A stretch of 64,000 nt of DNA from positions 248,001 through 312,000 of the forward strand of contig JAFOLH010000006.1 in NCBI GenBank assembly GCA_017419405.1, given 5' to 3'. Of the stretch, positions 53,184 to 61,599 are shown piece by piece. Position numbers and translations under genes: made by a program. The DNA is from Renibacterium sp. Lineage in GTDB: Bacteria > Actinomycetota > Actinomycetes > Actinomycetales > Micrococcaceae. The notes below the pieces were generated by a model. That model did not search any database. It was not told the origin of the DNA and worked only from the letters and a program-made list of their open reading frames with translations. Numbering within the stretch: the stretch's first letter is position 1; the number at the start of each line of letters is the position of its first letter.

Positions 53184-53573
53184 CGAATCCACCAGAGGAT
53201 GTCACTTGACCTACAACCACAGGAGTACACCAATCGGGCCAACCGACGTTGTTCTGCGGTACTCCTTATCGGCCGGCCCCTAGCCGGTCAGTTGGCACGG
53301 CCACGGAAAAGTACCGGATTTTGGGGCACAACTTTTCCGGTTATCTGTCATCCCGGTTCAACGATAATTTCCAGCGAACCTGGACATCGCTGAGTTCCTG
53401 GGCATCGCTGAGCTGACGTCAGCACCATTTCCGGTCAATGCAGCACGATCACCAATTTATTCAGCAGTTGGCCGGGTGGGTGAGACGGATTGAGGTACTG
53501 CCATTTTCCGCAAACGTCATGCAGCATGAATCATCATGTTCTTCTTCGACCACGTATCGTTCTGCTGTCCCGG
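53184..53573. other. 390-bp non-coding region with inverted and direct repeats
   Basis: No gene is supported. The segment holds CGGAAAAGT (53304-53312) paired with ACTTTTCCG (53331-53339), the perfect 12-bp palindrome GCTGACGTCAGC, and two direct copies of CATCGCTGAG. GACGTCAGC also begins the palindrome near 46654. It forms the right border of the AT-rich block, where composition returns to normal. Confidence 0.55.
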
Positions 53574-54095
53574 CTAGCCCAGAACCTGCCGTTTGGCCGA
53601 GATCACTCCGGTATTGAACCCGGCCAGATGCAAGCCGCCGTGGAACCGGGCGTGCTCTATTTTGAGGCAACGGTCCATGACCACACGCAGCCCGGCAGCC
53701 TGCCCCTGGCTGGCCACGGCCTCATGCCAGGAGCCCAGTTGCAGCCAGAGCGCCTTGGCTCCGATGGCTGTTGCTTCGGCCAGGACGCCGGGAAGATCGT
53801 CGTGCTTGCGGAACACATCGACCAGATCCACCGGTTCCGGGATCTCGGCCAGCGATGCATAGCTGCGCCGGCCCATGATCTCCCCGACCAGAGGGTTGAC
53901 GAAATAGAGCTTGTAGTCCGTGGAACCGAGCAGATACGTGGCCACGAAATAGGACGCCCGGGACGGCTTGTCCGAAGCCCCCACAATGGCGACTGATCTG
54001 GTGTCTCGCAGGATCGCCAGCCGGTCGAGCGCCGATGGCGGTGTCCAGGCCGCGGTTCCCTGTCCGACCGGTAGCGGCGGCGGAGACGCATTCAT
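53574..54095 (-). CDS. CoA-binding (Rossmann) domain protein
   Basis: A 173-residue protein of the CoA-binding family (YccU-like). SVAIVGASDKPSRASYFVATYLL is split across the nucleotide loop near residue 38; LYFVNPLVGEIMGRRSYASL and ALWLQLGSWHE are conserved, and a late VVMDRCLKIEHARFHGG end is typical. In many genomes such genes sit next to O-acetylhomoserine sulfhydrylase, as here; the biochemical role is not established. The ATG overlaps the metY-like stop (ATGA). Confidence 0.88.
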   Translation of the reverse strand: MNASPPPLPVGQGTAAWTPPSALDRLAILRDTRSVAIVGASDKPSRASYFVATYLLGSTDYKLYFVNPLVGEIMGRRSYASLAEIPEPVDLVDVFRKHDDLPGVLAEATAIGAKALWLQLGSWHEAVASQGQAAGLRVVMDRCLKIEHARFHGGLHLAGFNTGVISAKRQVLG

Positions 54096-55408
54096 CGGCC
54101 GGCCTCCTGCAGCTCGGCGCCGACGCGCTGCGACGCCTCGAGCGCTTGGTCCAAGTCCCAGAGGATGTCCGCCAGGTCCTCCAAACCGACCGAAATCCGG
54201 ATCAGGTCGGCCGGCACTCCGGCCGTTGCCAACTGTTCCGCGGTCAACTGCCGGTGCGTCGTGGACCCCGGGTGCAGCACCAGGGTGCGGGTATCCCCCA
54301 CATTCGCCAGGTGGCTGGCCAGCTGGAGCGATTCGATGAATTCCTGGCCAGCGGCCCGTCCGCCCCGCACACCGAAAGAGAAGACCGAGCCCGGGCCCAG
54401 TGGAAGATACTGCTGTGCCTGATCGTAATGCGCATGCGAAGGCAACCCCGCGTAATTCACATAACTGATCCGGGGATCGCGTTCGAGCCATTGCGCCACG
54501 GCCGCGGCGTTGCGCAGATGCTCGTCCATCCGTTGCGGCAAGGTCTCCACGCCTTGCAGCAATTGGAACGCGGCAGTCGGACTCAGCGCCGGCCCGATGT
54601 CCCGCAGCTGTTCCGAACGGAGCTTGGTCAGGAAGCCGTATTCGCCGAAATTGCCCCACCAGGAAACGTCCCCGTAGGAGGCCACCGGCTCGGTCATGCT
54701 CGGGAACCTCCCGTTGCCCCAGTCGAATTTTCCAGATTCGACGACGACGCCGCCCAGCGTCGTGCCGTGCCCGCCGAGGAATTTCGTCGCCGAGTGGATC
54801 ACGATGTCCGCCCCGTATTCGATCGGCCGGAGCAGGTACGGCGTCGCCAAGGTGGCGTCGACCACCAAGGGCAGCCCGGCGTCCTGCGCCACCGCGGAGA
54901 GCCCGGCCAGATCGGCGATTTCTCCTGAAGGATTCGCGATGGCCTCCACGTAGAGTGCCTTGGTGTTCGGCCGGATCGCCGCGGCATAGGCGGCCGGATC
55001 CGTCCCCGGGACAAATGTCGTCTGCACGCCGAAGCGGCGCAGCGTGACATCGAGCTGGGTCACTGTGCCGCCGTACAGCTGGGCGGAAGCCACCAGGTGG
55101 TCCCCGGAGCCGGCCAACGCTGCGAAGGTGATGAACTCCGCGGACATGCCCGACGCCGTCGCCACCGCCCCGAGGCCGCCTTCCAACGAAGCCACCCGCT
55201 CCTCGAACGCTGCCACGGTGGGATTGCCGATCCGGGAATAGATCGTGCCGTATTTCTGCAGGGCGAACAGGCTGGCCGCATCGTCGGTGTCTTTGAAGAC
55301 GAACGATGAACTCTGATAGATCGGCACCGCCCGGGCTCCGTGCTCGGCATCCGGGGTCCCGCCGGCATGCAACGCCCTGGTGCGGAAACCGAAACTGCGC
55401 TCAGCCAC
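54092..55408 (-). CDS. O-acetylhomoserine/O-acetylserine sulfhydrylase (MetY type)
   Basis: A PLP-dependent Cys/Met metabolism enzyme of 438 residues. VIHSATKFLGGHGTTLGGV carries the PLP lysine, YSRIGNPTVAAFEERVA and the terminal RISVGLEDLADILWDLDQAL are family blocks. It would assimilate sulfide, or sulfur released by the neighbouring SfnG-like enzyme, into homocysteine. The start is GTG and shares one base with the preceding TAG stop. Confidence 0.93.
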   Translation of the reverse strand: MAERSFGFRTRALHAGGTPDAEHGARAVPIYQSSSFVFKDTDDAASLFALQKYGTIYSRIGNPTVAAFEERVASLEGGLGAVATASGMSAEFITFAALAGSGDHLVASAQLYGGTVTQLDVTLRRFGVQTTFVPGTDPAAYAAAIRPNTKALYVEAIANPSGEIADLAGLSAVAQDAGLPLVVDATLATPYLLRPIEYGADIVIHSATKFLGGHGTTLGGVVVESGKFDWGNGRFPSMTEPVASYGDVSWWGNFGEYGFLTKLRSEQLRDIGPALSPTAAFQLLQGVETLPQRMDEHLRNAAAVAQWLERDPRISYVNYAGLPSHAHYDQAQQYLPLGPGSVFSFGVRGGRAAGQEFIESLQLASHLANVGDTRTLVLHPGSTTHRQLTAEQLATAGVPADLIRISVGLEDLADILWDLDQALEASQRVGAELQEAGR

Positions 55409-56550
55409 TAGGCCACGACCAGTTCGACGTCGGCTTGGCGCGCGGCGTCGGCCTCGAGTTCTCTGACGATCGGCAGGATATCCCTCCCGAAGGCGGCCAG
55501 CTCCTCCTGGAAATGCAGATAGCAGGTCAACAGCAGGTTCACGCCGCGCTTCTTGTACTCCACAATGCGGGTGGCGATCTGTTCCGGAGTGCCGATCAGC
55601 TGGGTTTTGAACCCGTCGTTGTACTGGATCAGGTCTTCGAAGGACGAATCCGCCCACATGCCCTTGCCGTCTTTGGTGGCAGGTCCGGCTTCCTGTACGG
55701 CGTCCCGGAACCCTTCGACCGCTGGTTTGTGCGCCTTGGCCACAATCTCGCGCAGCGTTTCGCGGGCTTCCTTTTCAGTATCCCTGGCGATCACGAACCC
55801 GTTGAGCCCGAAACGGGGCCTGCGGCCCAGCGGCGCTGCTGCCGCCAGCACTCCGCTGATGTTCTCGCTGAAGCCGTCGAGGTCTTTGCCATTGGAGAAA
55901 TACCAGTCAGCGACCCTGCCCGCGGTGGCCTGGGCCGCGGTCGAATTCCCACCGAAGAAGATCTCCGGATGCGGCCGCCCGGCGACCGCCACGGGTGCCG
56001 GTTGCAGGGTGAAGTCCGCGATGTTGTAGTAGTTCCCAGCGTGCGAGAACCTCTTCTCGGTCCAGAGCCCACGCAGAACCCGGATGAATTCCTCGGTCCG
56101 GACATAGCGTTCGTCGTGCGCCAACCACGGCAGGCCGAAATTCACGAATTCGTCCTTGAGCCAACCGGAAACGATGTTCACCGCCGCCCGGCCGTTGGAA
56201 AGGTGGTCGGCGGTGATCATGAACTTCGCCAGCACGCCCGGGTGCCACATTCCCGGGTGCACCGCGGCAATCACTTTCAGCTTCTCCGTGGCCGCCAGCA
56301 AAGCCAGCGAAAAGCTGGTGGCTTCGTGTTGTTTGTCCGCCCCGTAGGAAGCGGCGTAGCGGGTCTGGGTCAGCGCGTACTCGAAGCCGCTCCGTTCCGC
56401 GATCCGGGCCAATTCCCGGTTGTAGTCGAAGCTCCAGTCGGTGCGTTGCTCGATGGTGCTGACCACCAGCCCGCCGGAAACGTTCGGCACCCAGTAGGCG
56501 AACTTGAGCGGAGTGGAAAGGTCTACCTGGTGCTGCGTCGGACTGTTCAT
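55408..56550 (-). CDS. LLM-class flavin monooxygenase, SfnG (dimethylsulfone monooxygenase) type
   Basis: A 380-residue bacterial-luciferase-like FMNH2-dependent monooxygenase. LKFAYWVPNVSGGLVVSTI and EQRTDWSFDYN at the N-terminus are close to SfnG, which converts dimethylsulfone to methanesulfinate. NIVSGWLKDEFVNFGLPW and EIFFGGNSTAAQ are typical flavin-site segments. GAGGGGGAGCGC precedes the ATG. With the downstream sulfhydrylase it forms a probable sulfur-scavenging operon. Activity on other alkyl sulfones or sulfonates is possible. Confidence 0.85.
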   Translation of the reverse strand: MNSPTQHQVDLSTPLKFAYWVPNVSGGLVVSTIEQRTDWSFDYNRELARIAERSGFEYALTQTRYAASYGADKQHEATSFSLALLAATEKLKVIAAVHPGMWHPGVLAKFMITADHLSNGRAAVNIVSGWLKDEFVNFGLPWLAHDERYVRTEEFIRVLRGLWTEKRFSHAGNYYNIADFTLQPAPVAVAGRPHPEIFFGGNSTAAQATAGRVADWYFSNGKDLDGFSENISGVLAAAAPLGRRPRFGLNGFVIARDTEKEARETLREIVAKAHKPAVEGFRDAVQEAGPATKDGKGMWADSSFEDLIQYNDGFKTQLIGTPEQIATRIVEYKKRGVNLLLTCYLHFQEELAAFGRDILPIVRELEADAARQADVELVVA

Positions 56551-56710
56551 GCGCTCCCCCTCGAATAGTGTTTCGAAGCCGCCCCGGCCGTGCCGACGGC
56601 GGACCTTTCATTCACTAAATGCCCCGTTGCCGTTCCGGGCAAACTTTCGCGTCGCACGAATTCATCTGGCGGCACAAAAGACTCGCGGAGTCACAAATCC
56701 TCATCTGGGA

Positions 56711-58228
56711 TCAGTCGTGAGCCGATTCTTCTTCGGCCGTGCGGATCAGCCGCTCGGAAGGCCGGGCGGGGTCCACCGCAGCAGCGTCGGGCCGCAGCTC
56801 GCTCGTCGGCGATTCTGCGGCAAGCTTCGGCGTCGGCTGCCAAGCGACCTCCCGGGTGCCGGTAACCCATTTGGCCACCGCCATGAGCGGGCCCAGGGTG
56901 TCGACGATGCCGGCGAACGGAGTGGCGAGCAGGACCAGGACATGGTCCCGGAGTTTCTGCCTGCCGGTGAGCCCGGCATACCGCAGGTTGTAAAACAGGC
57001 CGAGCTGGGTGCCGGCCATCCAGAGCAGGAAACCGGCCACACTGACAAAGCTGTAGGCCGTGATCTCCGGCGCGTCGAAGTGCAGGTTTCCTTCGCCGGC
57101 AGAGTCCAGCGCCAGATTGGCCAGGCCGGCGGCATTGGCGCTGAGCGCCAGCAAGGAGACCGGGAAACCCAGCGCATAGGTGAAGACCCGCAATCTGATC
57201 ACGATGTTGATGTGCCAGCGGTCCCGGCGGGAAAGCCGGAGCCAATTCTGTTCCCGACGGACGTGGGCCAGGGCTTGCAGGGCACCGAAGACCCAGCGTT
57301 CTCGCTGCTTGTAGGCGGCTTTCAAGCTGAACGGGGGCTGTTCGATCATTTCGGCGTGATGCCAGCCGAAGACCTCGGATCCGAAACGCAGATAGGCGGC
57401 CAAGCCGAAAATCAGGTCTTCCGCAATCAGGGCCGATCCATTGAGCGTTCCGATGTCCCAACCCAGTTGGTTTTCCAGATCCTGGCGCACTACCAAGTTC
57501 GAGCCGTGCAAATGGAGGGGCGGCGGGCTGGTCATCACCGAAAAGCACTCATGGCAGCCAAACGGGCGATTCGATTCCATGGCTTTGTTCAGGAGGGTGG
57601 TCTGACGCCAATCCAATCCGTAGGAGATCATGCCCTCCGATATCCCCACCGGATGCAACGCGAGTCGATGCACCAGACGCGCCAAATTCTCCGGAGTGAA
57701 CACCGATTCTTCATCGTAGTGAACCACGTAGCAGTCTTGGGGGTCCGCCCGATGCTGTTCCACCAGGTACTCCAGGGCGCGGGCCTTGAGCTTGGTGCCT
57801 CGCGGGGTTTGATAGTCGCCCGGCAGCAGAAAAGCAACCACCGGGATGGGCGCGCTGCGATACCGTTCCGCAAGGAGTTGGACTTCGTCCGGGACTTCGG
57901 TGATGACTTCGATCCGGACGACGCCGGCGAGCACTGGAAACCGGCGAACACCCTCGATTGCTTCGTCGATTCCCCGCTGGACCACGGTGGCCGCACCGCC
58001 CTTGGTGGTGATCTGGATCAGGAACCGATGCGTGTCGCCCCTGCTCGCTGCTTGCTTCAGGGCGATCCGAAGATCCCCGTTGCTGAGCTTGGCCCGGGAA
58101 ACATGGCCGCGCAAGGATGCCCTGATCACCATCCACCAGAAATAGAGATAGGTTGCCATCAACAATCCCGTGGCGGCAAAGAGGAACCAGCCGAGCGGGC
58201 TGAGTGCGGGTGCCAAACCTAGCAGCAT
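56711..58228 (-). CDS. Egghead-like GT2-family membrane glycosyltransferase
   Basis: About 505 residues. An N-terminal helix (residues ~10-37) and three to four C-terminal helices flank a GT-A domain. VVHYDEESVFT provides the D-x-E metal motif, LHGSNLVVR and GWDIG precede AEDLIFGLAAYL, and QPPFSLKAAYKQRERWVFG is the QxxRW block. This order matches the Egghead/Bre-3 type of beta-mannosyltransferase rather than ordinary cellulose synthase. Substrate unknown. ATG at 58228 is used; GTG at 58237 is in frame. A Fur/Zur-like box lies 115 bp upstream. Confidence 0.85.
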   Translation of the reverse strand: MLLGLAPALSPLGWFLFAATGLLMATYLYFWWMVIRASLRGHVSRAKLSNGDLRIALKQAASRGDTHRFLIQITTKGGAATVVQRGIDEAIEGVRRFPVLAGVVRIEVITEVPDEVQLLAERYRSAPIPVVAFLLPGDYQTPRGTKLKARALEYLVEQHRADPQDCYVVHYDEESVFTPENLARLVHRLALHPVGISEGMISYGLDWRQTTLLNKAMESNRPFGCHECFSVMTSPPPLHLHGSNLVVRQDLENQLGWDIGTLNGSALIAEDLIFGLAAYLRFGSEVFGWHHAEMIEQPPFSLKAAYKQRERWVFGALQALAHVRREQNWLRLSRRDRWHINIVIRLRVFTYALGFPVSLLALSANAAGLANLALDSAGEGNLHFDAPEITAYSFVSVAGFLLWMAGTQLGLFYNLRYAGLTGRQKLRDHVLVLLATPFAGIVDTLGPLMAVAKWVTGTREVAWQPTPKLAAESPTSELRPDAAAVDPARPSERLIRTAEEESAHD

Positions 58229-58237
58229 GCCTGCCAC

Positions 58238-58583
58238 CGGCGCAGAACTTCACAATAAATCTGGGAAACCATGAACTTCCCCATCAAAAGCAGCGTCCTT
58301 TGGACAAGGCGAACTTTTCATTGCAAGGCAAACCGCTTGATCTTGATAATCATTATCAGGATCCTATGCAGCGGAGCGCCTCGGAGATTTTGGAAAGATT
58401 CTAGAAGACGTCAGCAGTTTAGCCAGAAAGCGTGATTTTGGGAAGAAGTTTGGTGTCTATTTTTCAGTCGCAGGCATTTTCGATAATATAAATGAACATC
58501 ATTTACATTATTATTTGAAAACACTCTCATTATCATGGGTGCTTGCCGCCAACCCGATACCCGGTTGAACTATCAACCCAGCT
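58238..58583. promoter_or_regulatory. Intergenic region with a Fur/Zur-like box
   Basis: A 346-bp gene-free stretch, AT-rich from about 58480 to 58535. At 58344-58358 lies the perfect dyad TGATAAT-C-ATTATCA, close to the core of Fur-type boxes. A TAGGAT hexamer (minus strand) lies just upstream of it with respect to the glycosyltransferase gene. A second, weaker dyad AATGA-ACA-TCATT is at 58491-58503, and TGATAATGA recurs on the minus strand near 58527-58535. Confidence 0.6.
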
Positions 58584-58784
58584 TCAGTGCCCGCGCCCGT
58601 GCCCTCCGCCCTTATTGCCATGCCCGCCGCTGTTTCCCCCGTGCCCGCCGCTGTTTCCGCCATGCCCGCCGCTGTTTCCACCATGACCACCGCTGTTTCC
58701 ACCATGCCCGCCCTTATTGCCGCCCTCGCCGCGCAGGTTCTGCATCAGCCGTTGGAATATTCCTTGCTTTTTATCGCTGGACAT
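58584..58784 (-). CDS. Small Gly/His-rich repeat protein
   Basis: A 66-residue protein: a charged helix-prone head (MSSDKKQGIFQRLMQNLRG) and a low-complexity tail of seven-residue NSGGHGG units with histidines spaced every seven residues (H27, H34, H41, H48, H55), ending GGGHGRGH. GAGGGAG stands seven bases before the ATG. The tail is a plausible Zn/Ni/Cu-binding segment. No family is recognised. The opposite strand is also open here, but lacks a ribosome-binding site. Confidence 0.65.
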   Translation of the reverse strand: MSSDKKQGIFQRLMQNLRGEGGNKGGHGGNSGGHGGNSGGHGGNSGGHGGNSGGHGNKGGGHGRGH

Positions 58785-58950
58785 ACTTACTCCCTCATTG
58801 ATCGAGCTCTCAGACTAAGCGGCCCCGCTGAGCGTATCCTGTGTTTCACCGCCTACCAGATTAATATCGGACAATTATTCTCCACAGTCACAGCCAAAGT
58901 TCATCTCGACGCCATGGACAGTGCGCTTCACCGCCGGAATACTCACTGAT

Positions 58951-59760
58951 ATGAAGAAAATCATGAGCGGTATTTTTGTCACCGGATTCATCGCCACAGC
59001 CATCACGTTGACCGGTGCCCCGCAGGCGAATGCCTGGGGAACGTCCGGCCACAATATTGCAGCCGGCCTCGCCGAATCCCGGCTGACCCCGACCGCAAAA
59101 CAAGAAGTCGACCGGCTGCTCGCCGGCGAATCGAAGCCCACGCTTTCCGGAGTGTCCACCTGGGCCGACCAGATCCGGTCCGATGGCTCTGCTCTGGGCA
59201 AGGAATCCGGAGCCTGGCACTACGTCAACATCGCGGAGAACAACTGCAGCTATGATCCTGCGGTCAACGGGAACAACGGCTCCAACATCGTCGAGGCGCT
59301 CCGCAACCAAACCGCGATCCTGGCGGACCGCACGCAGTCGGATGCTTCGCGCAACCAGGCTCTGAAATTCGTCGTCCACCTCGCCGAGGACATCGCGCAA
59401 CCGATGCACGGCGGATACGCCCGGGACCGCGGCGGCAACTCGACGAATGTGACTTATCTCGGCAGCAAAACGAATCTGCACTCGGTCTGGGACAGCCGGC
59501 TGCTTGCCGCAGGCAAAAAGAGCGATGCCACCTATGTCAAAGAGCTCACGGCGCAGCCGACGCCCGCACTGGGTTCCACCGATCCGGCGGCTTGGGTGAA
59601 GGAAAGCTGCAACATCGCGGTCAGCCCTGGGGTCTATCCGGCGAATTCCACGATCGGCAACGAGTACACCGCCAAGTATTTGCCCGTGGCCGAAAACCAA
59701 CTCAAAATGTCCGGTGAACGATTGGCCCGGCTGATCAACACCGCACTGGCAAACGGCTGA
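58951..59760 (+). CDS. Secreted S1/P1-family zinc nuclease
   Basis: A 269-residue precursor with a signal peptide cleaved after QANA (residue 28). The mature protein then starts with Trp, as required because W1 is itself a zinc ligand. Expected trinuclear zinc ligands are visible: W29 and H34 in WGTSGH, D in STWADQI, H in AWHYVNI, H/D/H in VVHLAEDIAQPMHGG and H/D in NLHSVWDS. S1/P1 enzymes are extracellular single-strand nucleases with 3'-nucleotidase or phospholipase-C-like activity. GGAA lies upstream of the ATG. Confidence 0.92.
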   Translation: MKKIMSGIFVTGFIATAITLTGAPQANAWGTSGHNIAAGLAESRLTPTAKQEVDRLLAGESKPTLSGVSTWADQIRSDGSALGKESGAWHYVNIAENNCSYDPAVNGNNGSNIVEALRNQTAILADRTQSDASRNQALKFVVHLAEDIAQPMHGGYARDRGGNSTNVTYLGSKTNLHSVWDSRLLAAGKKSDATYVKELTAQPTPALGSTDPAAWVKESCNIAVSPGVYPANSTIGNEYTAKYLPVAENQLKMSGERLARLINTALANG

Positions 59761-59765
59761 TCGTT

Positions 59766-60119
59766 TCAAACCCCGGCGAGGACCGACAAAGCCCCGCCGA
59801 CGAAGACCGTCAGCAGCCAGCCGGTTGAGGCGACCAGGATTCGGGGCTCCGCCGCGGCCCACTCAGGGCCGCGGCGGAGCGCCCGTTGGCGCAGATAGAA
59901 ACAGACCGAAAAACCCAACGTGCCGGCCGCTGTCAGCAGCAATCCGGAGATTTGGAGGATGCCGGGCAGCTGCCCTCCGGGCTCGTGAACCAAGAACCGC
60001 CAAGCGAAGATATCGACCACGATCATCGAAACGATAGTGCGCCACCAGGCCATGATGGTGCGCTCGATTTGCAGCCCCGGGTCCCGGGGCGCTGCAGATC
60101 CGGCCAGGCTCCCGCTCAT
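59766..60119 (-). CDS. DUF202-family membrane protein A
   Basis: A 117-residue protein with LQIERTIMAWWRTIVSM, the RT-x-x-AWxRT signature region of DUF202, and three hydrophobic helices. Function unknown. Its ATG overlaps the stop of the second DUF202 gene (ATGA), so the two are coupled and probably form a heteromer. It converges with the nuclease gene, with only five bases between the stops. Confidence 0.87.
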   Translation of the reverse strand: MSGSLAGSAAPRDPGLQIERTIMAWWRTIVSMIVVDIFAWRFLVHEPGGQLPGILQISGLLLTAAGTLGFSVCFYLRQRALRRGPEWAAAEPRILVASTGWLLTVFVGGALSVLAGV

Positions 60120-60469
60120 CGCCAGAAAAGCAGGACCAGAAACGCGATGGCGGAAACGCCTACGACGCCTGCCATGCCCAGCAACACCCAGGAGTGCGGC
60201 AGATCCTCGTTGTTCCGCATCGCCTTTTCCTGCGCGGCCCAACGCCGGTAGGCGACGAACGCCAGGACGCCGCTGAACACCGCGAGCAGTACGCACAGCG
60301 CGGTGCGCAGTTGCACCGGGTTCAGCGCCGAAGCCAATTGGTTCACCGCCACCGCCCCGGCGAGCAACGCCAGCGCAGTTCGCACCCAGGCCAGGAATGT
60401 CCGCTCATTGGCCAGCGAAAACCGATAGTCCGGGCGCTCCCCGGTAGTACGCCAATCTGGCTTTTTCAT
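60116..60469 (-). CDS. DUF202-family (YidH-like) membrane protein B
   Basis: A 117-residue protein opening MKKPDWRTTGERPDYRFSLANERTFLAW, with the NERTFLAWVRTAL signature of YidH/DUF202, followed by three membrane helices. ATG at 60469 has GAAGAGGAAC upstream; a start at 60523 is possible but unsupported. It pairs with the DUF202 gene downstream, as YidH-YidG pairs do elsewhere. Confidence 0.88.
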   Translation of the reverse strand: MKKPDWRTTGERPDYRFSLANERTFLAWVRTALALLAGAVAVNQLASALNPVQLRTALCVLLAVFSGVLAFVAYRRWAAQEKAMRNNEDLPHSWVLLGMAGVVGVSAIAFLVLLFWR

Positions 60470-60597
60470 CAGAAACCGTTCCTCTTCGATCCCATGGATC
60501 CACCCCGTCCAGCCAACCGGCATCCGATCAGAACCATCGAAGCTTCCAGGTCATCATTCAAACACGCGCGGCTGGGCAACCGAATCAGCGCCGCGAA

Positions 60598-61512
60598 TCA
60601 GGAGTGATAACGCCAATACTCCGCGCCCTCGAGCAAGAACTCCGCCAAGGCCAGAACTTTGGCGCTCGGCGCAAGATCCGGGCGGTGCGCCAGGACGATC
60701 CCGTTGGCCGGGGTCGGATCCGAGATCGGCAGATAGACCACTTCTCCGGTGTCCGCATCCGCGTCCTGGATTTGCCGCAGATTCACGATCGAATACCCCA
60801 GACCGCGGATCACCAATGACCGGATCGTATCCGCATTCACACTTCCCCAGCGGATCTTCGCGGTCACGCCGGCCATCTGGATCACGGCACGCATCCGTTC
60901 GATCGTGGGCACCAGGTCCAGCAGGATCGCAGGCTCTTCGGCGACGTCCCGGAAACTGATGCTTTGGCGTCCGGCCAACGGATGATCGGCCGCGAGCATG
61001 ATCCGGAACTCGGTGGGTGCGATCAAGCGGTAAGCGGCGTCCGGATCCAATTGGGTCCGGAACAGCACGCCCGCGTCCAGCTCGCCGTTCGCCATCCGCG
61101 CTTGGATATCGACCGCGGAACCTTCGAAGAACTGCACGTCGAGCTGCGGCTCGGCCAAAGCGAAGTGTTCGACCACCGCCGGGATGACATGAGCTGAAAG
61201 CGGCAACATGCAGCCGATCCGCAGGGAACCGCGCAACCCGGCGATGCTCTGCTGGGCGACGCCCGGCATATCCGCAATCAGCGCCAGAGCCTGCCGTGCA
61301 CTGTCGGCCAGCGCACGGCCGGCCGGGGTGGGCAACAGACCCTGCGACCGGGTGCGCAGCAGCAGCTTCGCGCCGACCGCTTTCTGCAACTGCCCCAGCC
61401 CGGTGGAAACCGCCGACTGGGTCACGTTGCACTGCGCGGCCGCCTTGGTCACGCTCCCCCGGTCCAAGGTCGCCACGAAATACTCCAGCTGTTTCACGGT
61501 GATCTCTGTCAT
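60598..61512 (-). CDS. LysR-family transcriptional regulator
   Basis: A 304-residue LysR protein. The N-terminal helix-turn-helix (VKQLEYFVATLDRGSVTKAAAQCNVTQSAVS) is split over residues 6-36, and a type 2 periplasmic-binding-like effector domain fills the rest. It is divergent from the metallo-hydrolase gene, with 87 bp between starts, so it probably controls that gene and the MHS transporter and itself. The inducer is likely an organic acid, given the transporter type, but this is inference. Confidence 0.93.
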   Translation of the reverse strand: MTEITVKQLEYFVATLDRGSVTKAAAQCNVTQSAVSTGLGQLQKAVGAKLLLRTRSQGLLPTPAGRALADSARQALALIADMPGVAQQSIAGLRGSLRIGCMLPLSAHVIPAVVEHFALAEPQLDVQFFEGSAVDIQARMANGELDAGVLFRTQLDPDAAYRLIAPTEFRIMLAADHPLAGRQSISFRDVAEEPAILLDLVPTIERMRAVIQMAGVTAKIRWGSVNADTIRSLVIRGLGYSIVNLRQIQDADADTGEVVYLPISDPTPANGIVLAHRPDLAPSAKVLALAEFLLEGAEYWRYHS

Positions 61513-61599
61513 AAAACAAATCTATATGCATGTGCAGAAACATTAACTGGATTGAATGTGCCTGAGGTCACACAATGGGAACAACCCCGAAAGGACATC

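Noticed and set aside
58535-58801. Plus-strand 88-codon frame opposite the Gly/His peptide (Cys/Arg/His-rich)
   Set aside because: It has no ribosome-binding site and no sensible N-terminus, while the minus-strand frame has GAGGGAG and a clean repeat.
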